Source: Limonium bicolor (lineage: Eukaryota > Streptophyta > Magnoliopsida > Caryophyllales > Plumbaginaceae). Taken from it: 64,000 nucleotides of DNA. Each line of letters begins with the position of its first letter. The stretch's first letter is position 1. Made by a program: the position numbers and the translations under genes. The notes below the pieces were generated by a model. That model worked only from the letters and a program-made list of their open reading frames with translations, made no database searches and was not told the origin of the DNA. The stretch is from NCBI GenBank assembly GCA_023374045.1, contig CM041776.1, positions 316,994,722-317,058,721 of the forward strand, given 5' to 3'. Shown here one piece after another: positions 33,508 through 45,689 of this stretch.

Positions 33508-35165
33508 GCAAGCTGAGCATACCCGTTAGTCTCCTAGCTAATAATATGGCTACTGTGGAGAATTCAGCCTCCCAATCCAATCCTTCCTCGCAATTTGCTA
33601 GAAACTGGGTTGTTGAAATCAAAGATTTTCTGAACAGCAAAGACCCCATAGATGATGTTGATACGCCAACAGCTTTCATCTTCGATGTTCCCAAGGCAAT
33701 GAAGGCAGTCAAACCAGCAGCATATACACCGCAGCTGATTGCTTTGGGGCCTCATCATCACTGGCGAGAAGATCTTTACCAGATGGAGAGGTACAAGCTC
33801 AGTCACGCCAAGAGGATTCAGACCCGCTTCAAAGACCCCCCACCCACGCTCCTTGTCGAACGACTTACCAATATTGAGTACAAAATCCGCGGGTGTTATT
33901 ACAACTACTTGGATTTGGACAAGGATATCCTGGCATGGATGATGGCAATTGATGGCCTGTTCTTACTTGAGTTTTTGATGAACATCAAAAGCGTCTCCAA
34001 CTCATCAAACAGGGGGATGTCTGGTAATAATTTGGCTGATCCTTTTGGGAAAAAATCAACCTACAACTCAATCCTTAAGGACATCTCAATGCTCGAGAAC
34101 CAAATCCCGATTCTCGTGCTCAATGAGATTTTGAGAGGTTACACAGAGACTACTGCTCATGACTTGTTGTCCATTATGATGGTGGGTATTTGCAGAGAGC
34201 TTTCCCCATTCAGTTTGAAAGTAAACCAACCGTTCAATGTCGTCGAGTGTGCACATTTGTTGGATGTTCTGTATCGTTCGATTGTGCCAGTATTAGACCT
34301 GCAGGAGAAGCACCAAGATGATGATGATGAAGAAGTGGAGGATACTGAAGATCCGGAGCCGAAACAACGAGAGGATCTTTGCCTGAAAGAAGAAAAAAAG
34401 ATAATCACTACTTCCGTTGGTTTGGTATCAGCAGTAAGGCGTAACAACATACTAACGCTGATTGTGAAGATCATCTCAAGAGTGACAGCTTTTATGGAGG
34501 GCGGCTTATCATTCTCCTCATCCAGTCAGAAAGAAAAGAAAGACTCCACAAACAAAAACAATACAGAACACCCATTACTTGAGGAGATAATGGTTCCTTC
34601 CGTATCACAACTTCGAAAAGCAGGTATAGATTTCTGCCCAACAAACGGAGACATTATGACAATAAAATTCGACAAAAGAACCAAGCTATTTTACCTTCCA
34701 GTCATCCATTTGGATGATCGATCTGAAGTGGTAATGAGAAACCTGGTGGCCTATGAAGCTTTTTCGGATGTATCAATACCTCTAGTCTTGGCACGTTACA
34801 CTGAGTTAATGAATGGGATCATCGACACTTGTGAGGATGCCAAGCTATTAAGGGAGAAGAAGATCATCATAAACCAGCTAAAGAGTGACAAGGAGGTGGC
34901 TGATCTTTGGAATGGGATGAGCAAAAAGATTAGGTTGTGTAGAGTTCCTTTCATTGATAAGGCTATTGCAGATGTTAACTTGTGCTACCACAACACAAGG
35001 AAAGTCAAGTTCCAGAGGATGATGAAGGTCTATGTTTATCAATCTTGGAAGTTCCTTATACTTGTAGCTACTGTCTTGCTATTGTTTCTCACTGCCCTGC
35101 AAACTTTCTGCTCCGTCTATAGCTGCCCTCGCATGTTTAACATTGATGAATCTACTGATGATTAA
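33504..35165 (+). CDS. DUF247 family protein (UPF0481 type), intact, 553 codons
   Basis: An intronless frame. The DUF247 domain spans about residues 59-535: IFDVPKAMKAVKPAAYTPQ at 59-77, GPHHHWREDLYQME at 82-95, MMAIDGLFLLEF near 150, NQIPILVLNEIL near 202, and AGIDFCPTNGD and RNLVAYEAF in the C-terminal half. An acidic run (DDDDEEVEDTEDPE) lies near 273-288. One hydrophobic helix (WKFLILVATVLLLFLTALQ, about 515-533) close to the C terminus predicts membrane anchoring, as is usual in this family. Length is at the upper end of the 400-550 typical for the family. Biochemical function is unknown; some grass members are linked to the self-incompatibility loci S and Z, but nothing here shows that role. 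The first ATG is used; a second at codon 15 is possible. Retroelements flank it closely: Copia-A ends 925 bp upstream and Copia-B starts 222 bp downstream. Confidence 0.9.
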   Translation: MSKLSIPVSLLANNMATVENSASQSNPSSQFARNWVVEIKDFLNSKDPIDDVDTPTAFIFDVPKAMKAVKPAAYTPQLIALGPHHHWREDLYQMERYKLSHAKRIQTRFKDPPPTLLVERLTNIEYKIRGCYYNYLDLDKDILAWMMAIDGLFLLEFLMNIKSVSNSSNRGMSGNNLADPFGKKSTYNSILKDISMLENQIPILVLNEILRGYTETTAHDLLSIMMVGICRELSPFSLKVNQPFNVVECAHLLDVLYRSIVPVLDLQEKHQDDDDEEVEDTEDPEPKQREDLCLKEEKKIITTSVGLVSAVRRNNILTLIVKIISRVTAFMEGGLSFSSSSQKEKKDSTNKNNTEHPLLEEIMVPSVSQLRKAGIDFCPTNGDIMTIKFDKRTKLFYLPVIHLDDRSEVVMRNLVAYEAFSDVSIPLVLARYTELMNGIIDTCEDAKLLREKKIIINQLKSDKEVADLWNGMSKKIRLCRVPFIDKAIADVNLCYHNTRKVKFQRMMKVYVYQSWKFLILVATVLLLFLTALQTFCSVYSCPRMFNIDESTDD

Positions 35166-35387
35166 AACCTAGTATGGTTCATATGTCTACACAACATAAC
35201 TACTCGATTCTTGTTTGCTTTCTTCTTATTTTGTTTATACGTACGAATTACCATGTTGTTAAGAGCAGGGCTTTCAAAGCAGTAAGTATTCAGCATTTTT
35301 ACCTAAGATTAACCAAAAAAGAGAAGTTGGATCCAATTTAATATGAATGTGTAAGATTGTTAGGCTCTGTTCGGGCATGGCTCTTTT

Positions 35388-36455
35388 TGTTACGAGTGTG
35401 AGGAAGAATCGAGAAAGAGATGGACTGAGATGAATCGGGAAAACAAGAACAGAGCCAGTGAAGGGAAGGAAATACTTCTTCTTATTAAACGCACACAGAG
35501 AAGAAAACAGTAGAATGTATTAAGTCGAGATGATATCCCGAACTCTATTTATATATATCTCCTATATGTTATCTACAAGAGATAAAACGCTGCGTACAGA
35601 TACAAATACCAAATACAATCTTAACATTCCCCCTCAAAGTTTACATCTAATGGAGTGAACTTTGCTGTTGGTATTTGTTGGGTCTTCTGATGCCGAGAAA
35701 TCCCTGCAGATGTATCACACTTGCTTCATTCCCAGCTATTGAATCACAGTGGGGTAGTTGGTTCCTGCTAAAGTCTTTGTCAGAACATCTGCGAGCTGTA
35801 AGTGTGAAGGAACAAACTGAATGTTGATTACTCCTTCTTTAATCTTTTGTCTGACGAAGTGGCAGTCCACCTCGATATGTTTCGTCCGCTCGTGGAAGAC
35901 TGGGTTCCGCGCTATGTAAACAGCAAATTGGTTGTCGGTCTTCAGAGGTATGGGAATGATCTCTTCAACTCCTAACTCATGAAGAAGTCTCGAAAGCCAG
36001 CCAAGTTCTGCAGTAGCTTGTCGCATGGACCGGTACTCCGCCTCTGCTGAAGATAAGGCGACACTGTTTTGCTTCTTTGCTTTCCAGGAGATTGGTGATC
36101 CTCCAAGTTCAACATAATATCTGCTGATTGATCTTCGTGTGTTAGGACAACCTGCCCAATCAGCGTCACAATAGCAGTCAGTTTACATGTTGAAGTTCTA
36201 TTAAAGAATAAGCCATAACCTACTGTCCCTTTGATATAACGAAGTGTGTGTAGGGCTGCTCTCAGGTGGATATCCGTTGGTTCCTGTAGAAATTGGCTAA
36301 GGACCTGTATAGCAAAACAGAGGTCAGGTCGAGTATGCGCTAAATATCCTATTTTTCCAACAAGCTTCCTGTACAACACAGGATCCTTGAGTTTACTGCC
36401 TTGATCCTTTAACAGCTTGGTGTTTAATTCCAGTGGCCCAGAAACAGCTTTTTCA
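35388..36455 (-). mobile_element. Copia-B, first copy, cut by the assembly gap
   Basis: The LTR at 35388-35626 (239 bp) matches 50832-51073, and the interior matches 51074 onward. On the minus strand it holds the C-terminal part of pol: RNase H with [12 protein letters not shown] intact near 36045 and [19 protein letters not shown] near 35790. A single-base deletion near 36172 breaks the frame, where the second copy is intact. The gap at 36456 removes the rest. Confidence 0.92.
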
Positions 36456-36955
36456 NNNNNNNNNNNNNNNNNNNNNNNNNNNNNNNNNNNNNNNNNNNNN
36501 NNNNNNNNNNNNNNNNNNNNNNNNNNNNNNNNNNNNNNNNNNNNNNNNNNNNNNNNNNNNNNNNNNNNNNNNNNNNNNNNNNNNNNNNNNNNNNNNNNNN
36601 NNNNNNNNNNNNNNNNNNNNNNNNNNNNNNNNNNNNNNNNNNNNNNNNNNNNNNNNNNNNNNNNNNNNNNNNNNNNNNNNNNNNNNNNNNNNNNNNNNNN
36701 NNNNNNNNNNNNNNNNNNNNNNNNNNNNNNNNNNNNNNNNNNNNNNNNNNNNNNNNNNNNNNNNNNNNNNNNNNNNNNNNNNNNNNNNNNNNNNNNNNNN
36801 NNNNNNNNNNNNNNNNNNNNNNNNNNNNNNNNNNNNNNNNNNNNNNNNNNNNNNNNNNNNNNNNNNNNNNNNNNNNNNNNNNNNNNNNNNNNNNNNNNNN
36901 NNNNNNNNNNNNNNNNNNNNNNNNNNNNNNNNNNNNNNNNNNNNNNNNNNNNNNN
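36456..36955. other. Assembly gap of exactly 500 N
   Basis: The second placeholder gap. It interrupts Copia-B on the left and opens inside the Gypsy LTR on the right, so the sequences on its two sides do not belong to one element. Confidence 0.99.
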
Positions 36956-39900
36956 TGATTAAGGCTGATTCGTAATAGTTTAGAAGCGCTTAGTCGTCTA
37001 AAGTTCCCTACTCGATCACGTCGGGTTTTTGCCCAGAATTCTTCCAGAAACGACATGGTAACCTCAGATCTTTGTGGATCGTAATTTCTCCCTAGTTAGG
37101 TTGTCCATGATTCTTCCACAAATGTTTAGAGTTACATGTCTACTTTAAAATTAGTAGGTTTATGGACTGAATCTCTCTCAGATAGCACGAGTTGATCCGT
37201 GAAGTAGGCTACTTGAACTGCTCATAAAATAATGACTTTTCTGGAAATCGAATTCGATTTTGCTTGCCGGCACTTCTCTGGTAAGTTTCTGATCAATTCC
37301 TCCAACAATGTTGTTCGATTTGTCATTCTCGAACTAACCCCCCAACCAATTTAACCTATAGTGCATCATACAGAGAGATTTGAGGGAATTCGAATTTCTA
37401 AACCGTATGAACCCTAACCTCGAAATCGAATCGAAAACCATCGTATACTGCATTATAATTGGGTAAATTGGTCTCATTAGAACCGTAATTTAATTTCGAA
37501 ACCATAGAAACAAGAATCACTCGATTTCGTCTGTAGATTGAAGATATTGTCGATTTAGTACCGACATCGATTTTGGATTTGATGAAGAACTGGGGCTTCA
37601 GCGTCCGTCCGATCTGGACTTAAGGAAATGGACGACCAAGATTAGATCGTGGATAATAAAGATGTTTTAAGTTTATAATGTTTCAGAATTTAACTCTAAC
37701 TTGTTGAATTAATTTAAATACTTTCCCGAAGGCATTTTGACTTGAAGTTTTTAACCATAGATTCCTTATTTAATCTAGTTATTTTGATGAAATTATTATG
37801 ATTTTGGAGTTTTAAACATAAGTTATGATTTTTAAAGTTACGGGTTTCTGGAATTATTTGGCTATATTAAAAGATATATTTTATGAAATAAAAATTTATA
37901 ATATGTCTAAAATGTTATATTTACTGTATATTAAATTTGGGAATTTTTAGGCAATGGTAAAAGGTTTTAAAATTTGGGTTTATGAGTTTTTCATAAGAAT
38001 AACTTATAATATAAGGTTTTTAATGTAACAAAAAATTAAAGTATGGTTTGTTAATTAACTTTTAAGCTGGGGAAAATAAGGGGAAGCTAAATTAACATTT
38101 TATAACAGTAAGTTTATAAATCTTTTGGTATTAGTTATAAGAGAAGTGAAATTATTTACATATATGTATATATACCTATTAAGTAGAAACGTAAAACTTA
38201 TGTAAATCAAGGAATTTAATTATTCTACATTTTATTATTATATATATGGGATAAATTTTTAAATTAAACTAAGGAATAAATATATATATAATTTTTACGC
38301 ATTTATAAAAAAGGGAATAAAGTAGTAACTTAGAGTAAACAAGGAACTAATAAATTAACTTATAATAACTAAATATTATAAGAGCTAGAATCCTAAGATA
38401 TAGTAAAAGAAATACTTTATGAAATATACTTGGAATACAGTTAAAGGTTGTAGTAATTAAAAGATAGTTTTAATATAATGGGTACATAGGGGATGTCTTA
38501 ATTAAATGTCAATACAGGTATACGTATAAATTAAATAAATAAGGAAAAACACTTTATTATAAACCGTAATCGGTTGTAGTTATGCCTAAAAGTTATTAAA
38601 CATAATAAATACAATAGAACTACATAAATAATTTTTGAACAAATCCTAGTATATATAAATATATGCACATTAAAAAACATAATAGAATTAAATACCTTAT
38701 AGGAAATATAATACGAAGGATTAATAAGTTAAACTAAACCTCTACATAATACTAATGGGAGAATATTATATGAGGTGGTATTGAAATTTAACTTAATGTT
38801 TTAAGATAGAATCATTAAAATGATTATGATATAATCTATATTAAACCATGATTTGGCAATTTATCTAAATAATTATCCTTAAGGTTCTTAGAATTAGATA
38901 AGCCATATAAAAACATTTATTACCAATACTTAGGATGTGAGTTCACAATTAAGTGAGGTATTTAGTAGTTAGAATTTATAGAAGGTTTATAAATAGGAAT
39001 TTGATACTTAAAACCTTTGAACCCTTTATTAGATAAAACTAAGTTACATAAGATATTATACTGATATACTTTACTGTAAAGGGGAATAATGTTAGGTTAT
39101 TTGAATATAAAATATGGGATTTTCATAGTAGATTATCTTATTAGATAATTACAATTTCACTTACGAACCAGAATTTGATTCTTTGATAAATTCTACTCTA
39201 TGTAGATATATTGTCCATCCTAAATACAATAAAGGAAATTTATTTATTAGGTTATTCCTTTGAAACCCTTAGGTTTTGTAAAACAATTAAATCGTATTTA
39301 AGGCTTAAGTTTAATGAAGTTTAGTACAAAGGATTATGCATAGTCTATAGAGAGAATGTGTGTAAAAATAAAACATTTAGGAAATTAAATGTAAGTAAGG
39401 ATGCATAAAAGGTTATACTAAACACCTTATTGTATAGGTCAATAATAAAACATATAATACCTTGTGAATACTAAATGTAAGATTAATTCATTAAATCTAA
39501 GTTAACTATAGTATAGTTATTCAGGATGAGAAGCAATTTAACATCTTATGACAAGTTTATTAGATGGTTGTAATTAAAAGTCATTCTGAACTAAAGATGA
39601 GATAATTGAGTTTAGCAGTTCAATTAAAGTTATAATAAAACGCGTCTACAACACTACAATTTCAATATACAAGATGTAGATCTTAATTAAGTTAAGGAAA
39701 GACTTAATCATAATGGGTTATCTAGTAGATATTATTTGAATACATAATCTTTACATTGTAGATAGTAGTATAGTATTATGAGATGAGTCCATCGTAGGTC
39801 ATAATACAATGTTTATTCTAAATTAAGAATAAAGGTATTGAGCTTAGGATTACTATTGAAATTCTTAGATTTAATTATATAATATAACACATTTATGATA

Positions 39901-41617
39901 TAAAGGTCTCAAAAGTCTTGATGTGAGGATTGTGGTTAAGTATGAATAAAGTGGATAGGAGTGGACAATTAGCAAATGTTGATAGAATACATTTCTTGAT
40001 CTTACCACCTTGGGCTATACAACGTTCTCAGATAACTCAAAGATTAACATAACATTTAAGTGAGGGCTTAAAAGACAATTGGGACTTAGAAATAAGAGTG
40101 AGGAGTTTATTTAAGCTTAACGTAGGCTACAAGTGATTGATGATAGACTACCTTTAATATTCTTCAGATTACTGTTGATTGTTTGCGCAAGTTGACTAGA
40201 ACTGCTACAGCGTTATCCAGGTACGATTTCTCGTACTCAGCGTGTTGTGTTTTGACTCTATGGAAGTTTTTGTGTACGATTTCTCGTACTCAGCGTATTG
40301 TGTTTTGGACTCTTGGAATGTTTTGTCCGATTTCTCGTACTCCGATATTTTTTGCTGATTGACTTGTGGAATGTTTTGGAAAACGCTAACTGACTTTAAG
40401 AGGAATTTCTAAATGGGAATGGTTGTATGACTACTCAGCTTGTGTGACTAACTGAGCCTTGAATGTGAAACTTACATGGGTATTGGTTCCTTCTATTTGG
40501 TTACCCCGTTAGACATTGACTGCTTAGGGTTTACGCTTCTGCACTCTGTAGGACTGAGTGTTTTGGTATTGCTCTGGGTAGTGTGTGATCTAGTGGAAAT
40601 TTGGAAAAAGGTCAATCTTGGAAATTCTTCTTTTGACTCTGGATTTATTTCATCCATGAGCTGGTTCTTGAGGTTTCGACGTGCGCGCGTCTTCAATGGT
40701 AACAGAGAGGGGCTGTATATCCCCTGTCCCAAAAGGGACGTAGTTAACAGAGAAGGGTTGTATATCCCTGTCCTTTGGACGTGGTAAAAAGAGAGGGGCT
40801 GTATATCCCCTGTCCTTAGTGGACGTAGTTAACAGAGAGGGGCTGTATATCCCGGTCCTTAGTGGACGTGGTAAACAGTGAGGGGCTGTATATCCCCTGT
40901 CCTAAAAGGACGTACTTGGCGGTGGGGGCCATCTCTCCCAATTGAATTTATTCCACTCTTGAGTATATCTTGTCTATGGGATTCAGCTTTCTGAAATGGT
41001 GGGGACATAAACTGTCTACCACGGGTTATGGGTATTCATATCACTCCTAGTCCCTTTTGACTACTTGAGTCTTTCTCTTCTTAACCAGAATTGGTTCTAA
41101 CATCAATAATGGATGCTTACTAACTATGTGGTGTGACTACTTAAGTGGACGACTTGGTTTGGAAGTTCTCTATCTCTATCTTTGTCTTGTTTTCTTTCTC
41201 TTTAACTTGATTGTTTTGAAGTCTTTATCTCTGTTTACTTTTAAGAGTTTGTTTTCATGTTACTGTTTATTTTGAAGAGTTATGTTTTATAAGTTTGTTT
41301 TTGGAGAATTGTACCAGTTCCATTCCAGGGAACTGACCCGCCCCTTTTGGGGTGGGCTGCTTGGTTTCATCTTGCAGGTACAATTGATTTACAGGTGGCC
41401 ACGACGAGCATGAGTGATTGGATGGGATTAGGTCTATGAGAGCGAATGTGTTTTAGTATTGTTATGTTTATGTTAAGTTTTCTCGAAGTTCAGACCGTAG
41501 CTTTTGTAGATTGTAAGTTGTAATTGGTGAGGTTTGGTGCCGGGTGTTTGGAACCCGATGGTCTATAATCGCCTTAGAGTTTATTTCCGCTGTATTTATG
41601 GTTAATAGGGGCGTTAC
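36956..41617 (+). mobile_element. Very long Ty3/Gypsy LTR, front cut by the gap
   Basis: From 38718 to 41617 it matches 1-2912. The 1.76 kb upstream has no match in the window; it contains a splice-donor-like TCTGGTAAGTTTC near 37280 followed by C-poor, AT-rich sequence. It ends GGGGCGTTAC and, instead of a primer site, is followed from 41619 by the interior of the TRIM. This makes it the outer (3') LTR end of a Gypsy insertion, or an artificial join. Added to the 946 bp at 5174-6119, the LTR would be at least 5.6 kb if the two pieces are parts of the same repeat. The 41-45 bp repeats recur at about 40699-40915. No gene is present. Confidence 0.7.
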
Positions 41618-41618
41618 A

Positions 41619-41835
41619 CCACCCCACCAACGGGGCGTTGGTGCTCAAAAGGGGATGATCTGTTGCAGGATCCCACTCGGTTCTCTGGGAGGTTGGTGTG
41701 TGATTCATAAGGACCATGGGCTCTCCATTCCTTGAGCTAGCTTTTGGAATGGCTCTCTCACGGTCTTGTATGCTCTGAGTTGTTGTTTAAAGAAGAACAT
41801 TAGCTCAGAGTCTGTAATGGTTAAGTTCTGTAACA
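41619..41835 (+). mobile_element. Right part of the TRIM, second copy
   Basis: The end of the TRIM interior with its polypurine tract, then its right LTR (41661-41835, 175 bp), followed by the target repeat TCCTC. The left LTR and primer site are missing, replaced by the Gypsy LTR end. Confidence 0.88.
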
Positions 41836-41839
41836 TCCT

Positions 41840-42800
41840 CCTCTTTGTTGTCGAACTGACTCGCTACGTTAGCGTTAGGTCTTTTCCCTTTGGGATTCTC
41901 CAACTAGGAGGAAATCCATGCTTCTGGTAACATCATTCTTCGGTATGCCCACTCTTGTTGCAATACGTACAATGAAGAGTCATACATTTAGGGTTAGGTT
42001 GAAATCTTGAGCCTAATTTCTTCATCTTCTAGGTTACAAAGGACATGGAGTTGCTCTATGTCTAGCTAGGTGAATTGAGCTTTTTCAGCCTTTCTTCCTG
42101 AATCAAAAGCGAAAATACTTGCTCAATTGGTGGTATCAGTGAGAGCATGAGGATGTTCCCGCGCATAATCACAAATTGGTCACTTAGACCCATCAGAAAT
42201 CTGATAACCCTTCTTTGTTGAACATACTCTCGAAATTTCTCTGAGGCTTCACAGTGCAGGATTGGCAAATATAGGAGGGAACGCCGTTCACTACGTCAAT
42301 TTCATCCCATATCGTTTGATTCTTGTGAAGTAATCGATTATGGTGTCACTCCCTTGATTTAGGTCAACATTTTGTGTTCTAGATCATAGATCTATGTCAC
42401 GCCTGACTAGTCGAATCTTGAGCAGAGTTCCTTCCAAGTTTGCACCGCTGAGGGAGCAAAAAGAACGCTCCATACAATGTTTCTTTCCAGAGCCATGAGT
42501 AGCCATGACCGAACCATCGAATCACATCGCTTCCAAGCCTGAGCTCTATTATCACAGTCTGTGAGCTTTGTCAGCGTGCCGTTCACGAATCCTAGTTCAT
42601 TATTCGCGCCAGGGCTATTTCCATTTGGATTTCCAGCAAGCGAACCCTTGGCCGTCAAATAGAAGTCCTAGGTGATTTATGCTTCCAAGATGCAAAGGAT
42701 CACCGCCAGCTTCAATTGCAGGAGTAGTGCTGCCGCTCGAAGACTGTTTTCCGGTCCCTCCATATTTGGATGAATTATTCTCACTCACTATGGTCGGCAC
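41840..42800 (-). pseudogene. Copia-A gag relic, second copy
   Basis: The same frames as 31208-32177: RRVIRFLMGLSDQF (42268-42062) and ELGFVNGTLTKL (42658-42407) on the minus strand. It differs by small indels and a few substitutions, for example in the frame around 42260 and 42610. Confidence 0.82.
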
Positions 42801-43171
42801 GGAGAAGGTTTACAAGAAGAGGAAAAAAGACTCAAAGAGAAAACTTTGATGCGGAAGAAGCTAAAGATTTAAGGTAAAGGGGTGTTGCTCTAATACCATG
42901 ATAAAACCCACTCAATACTTTAGCAAGAATCACAACTTCAGATGAGATCTGAAACACGCTATGAAGGAAAGAGATAAACTGTGAACTCTCATTAGAACAG
43001 AGACATAACTCTTTCACCAATCTGCTTTACAAATGAGACGTGCAAGACTTTATATATCAGTCTTGAGATCTTAACAAATATAACAACGAGCTAACATAAC
43101 CGAGAACTTTGGATATAAGGAGGATATACAGACTCTTAAAATAAGTTAACTAGGACATTAGGAATATTAAA

Positions 43172-43176
43172 ACTAG
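43172..43176 (+). repeat. Left target duplication of Copia-C
   Basis: ACTAG, repeated exactly at 48026-48030 and present once at the empty site 32550-32554. Confidence 0.97.
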
Positions 43177-43746
43177 TGTAAATGTATATTTACTAAAGGT
43201 TTTTGATGTGGCAAAATCACCAGAATATTATCTCAACAACCAAGCATAGGCTTTCCTATATTATCTCAACAACCTCTACAGCCAGCCTTTAGAAGATCTT
43301 AACAGAATATTTACTCAATATTAAGAAGGAATAAATCAGAGGCGCCAGCATTATACTAGGAAACAGTTTAGAGATATTTTAGGATCTTTTAGTTTGTATT
43401 TATATTAGTTTTAGATAAATATTTTTGTAGATATTTAGGAGGTTGTTATCTGCCTCCAAGTAGTATAAATGTACAGCAAAAACATCAGAAAAGGTGGAGC
43501 TTCTACCGTAAAAACATAGTCTTTGAGAGAGAAGAAAGTTGTTGATAGTAATCAACGTTTTGTCTAGAATTAGACGTGAGAGTGATTGTTCAAAGTGTTG
43601 AACAGATCAGGTGAGGAGTTTTCAAGTTATCAATAATAAGATTGGTAGCGGAGTTTTTCTTCTAAAACACTTTCTGTCTCGTTTCTCGTTTCTGCTCTCT
43701 GTCAGTCTCGTACTGACGCTTCTATTTTATACAATACGAACTTACA
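43177..43746 (+). repeat. 5' LTR of Copia-C
   Basis: 570 bp, starts TGTAAATGTATATTTACT and ends ACGAACTTACA. Confidence 0.96.
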
Positions 43747-43748
43747 AG

Positions 43749-43760
43749 TGGTATCAGAGC
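43749..43760 (+). other. Primer-binding site of Copia-C
   Basis: TGGTATCAGAGC, two bases after the LTR, exactly complementary to the usual initiator tRNA-Met end. Confidence 0.95.
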
Positions 43761-43806
43761 AGGTTTACCCATATAGAGGTTAACACTTCTGGGTAGATCG
43801 TGAAAG

Positions 43807-44804
43807 ATGAGTTCGTATTATGTAAAAGCACCAAGGTTGACAAAATTCAATTATCCCAAGTGGTGCGAACAGATGGAAGCTCAGTTGATGTCCGTAGATT
43901 ACAAGGTTTGGAAGGTGGTGATGCGAGGTGATTACAAACCTATTGTCGTTGTTGGAGGTGAGAGACAGACCAAACCTGAGGATCAATGGACAGAAGTCGA
44001 TGAAAATCTCTTAAGCAAAAATAAACAAGCTCTTCGCATTCTTGTTTCCTCTTTATCCGACGAAGATCAAGGAAGGGTCTTTGGTATAAGAACGGCAAAA
44101 GGAGTATGGGACTTTCTGAAGATTGCTTATCAAGGAATAGAATCAATCCGCAAAGCTAAGGAGAACAATTTCAACGAGAGTTTAACAACTTCAAGATATC
44201 AGAGGGCGCGAGTCTAGCACTGACGGAGGAACGGTTCAATCAAGTGCTTATGGAACTCAAAACGATTGGGGTACTCTTTCTAATGAGACTATTAATGATA
44301 GATTTCTTGATTCACTAACCAAGGATTGGCTTAACTATACCTCACTTCTTGAAAAATGAAAGAATTATCATCTATGTCATTTGAAGAATTGTGTTCAGAT
44401 CTGATAGTTCATGAAAGCAAGATGAATGAACAAATGTTGTGGTGCACAAGGATCTCGCACTCATGGCAAAGCAATATGTCGAAACGCCAGACTGGGACTA
44501 TGATGATGACATGGAGAATGAGATAACTATGCTAGCACAAGGACTAAAGCGCATTCTTAGTCAAAAAGGTTATCAAGGTGAAAAGTCAAGACGTGAGTAT
44601 TATACCAGTAAGTATGAATGTTTTCGATGTCACAAAACAGGACAACATTTGATAAAGGATTGCCTTTACCATCGAGATCTTCACAACATCGAGGATGTGA
44701 GTCACGCATGGAAACTTCCATGTGGGGTAATGATGAATGCTGAATCAATGGCAAAGAGCAATGAAGCACATTTTTGCATGACTGCAATCCATCGGCCATA
44801 CTGA
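43807..44804 (+). pseudogene. Copia-C gag, broken by frameshifts
   Basis: It starts at ATG 43807, 47 bp after the primer site. The first frame (43807-44217) has YPKWCEQMEAQLMSVDYKVW and KGVWDFLKIAYQGIESIRKAK, the Copia gag_2/UBN2 pattern also seen in SIRE-like elements. Frame is lost near 44160-44220. A later frame (44439-44804) carries the zinc knuckle CFRCHKTGQHLIKDC (C-x2-C-x4-H-x4-C), which would bind the element's RNA. The two parts would normally be one gag protein that forms the particle. Whether the break is biological or a base-calling error is open, since this contig shows many small indels. Confidence 0.82.
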
Positions 44805-45689
44805 CACTGCAAAACTATGATGAGACCTATGATTTGATGGCTGGAGATAAGGTACTTCAATCCCTCATAAGGATCAGGTAAGTTCTCAAGCTTGAATGAT
44901 TTTTATGATAGGTTCTACTAAGTCACCATTGTTTGATATGTTGAAAGATGCTCTTTCAAAAATTAGGGATTTGGAAGCGAAACAGGAACATACCCGGAGT
45001 CTCTTATTGTGATTAGTAAACTACAGAAAGATGTTGTTTTGAAAGAACAAAATAAATAGTTGGCATCTCAGTTTAGTCTTAAACTCAGCTAAGGTTGTTC
45101 AATCCACGTTTACTGCACCTGTCAGTACTAACTGAGTTCTATTCCTGAGTGGGCAGAAAAAGAAATTCAATCTCTCAAAGCTGATATAATAAGTGGATAC
45201 GTCAGGATAATGCTGATCTACACAGGCAATGTGATGCATTAGTAGAAAATTAGACATTATGACTTTGGAAAATCCCTCTTGTTATAAAGGAAAAGCTAAA
45301 CTTAATAAATGGTAGGTCACCTAATCAAGGACGTGTTGGTCTAGGGTTTTATGGCACTCCTTCATCAACGTCTAATGTTTTACCTCAAAACAAAAATTCA
45401 CAGACTAGGGCTGATCCTACAAGATATCCTAGTGTTTTTAATTCACGAACTTCATATACTACTGCTATGATGGACTTCACATGTAAGGGTAGAGTGTAGT
45501 TACTGTCATATACATGGTCACCATATTCGTTCATGTCATAAGCTTCAGCGCAAGAATGCTCGACTTGCTCAGTCTAATACTGATAAATATGCTCAGCTTT
45601 ATGTCAATCTTAGACGTCCCAGACAACAATGGGTTTCTAAGCGGCACTAACTGTTTTCTCTTCTCAGGATAAATAAGTTCCAAACTGGC

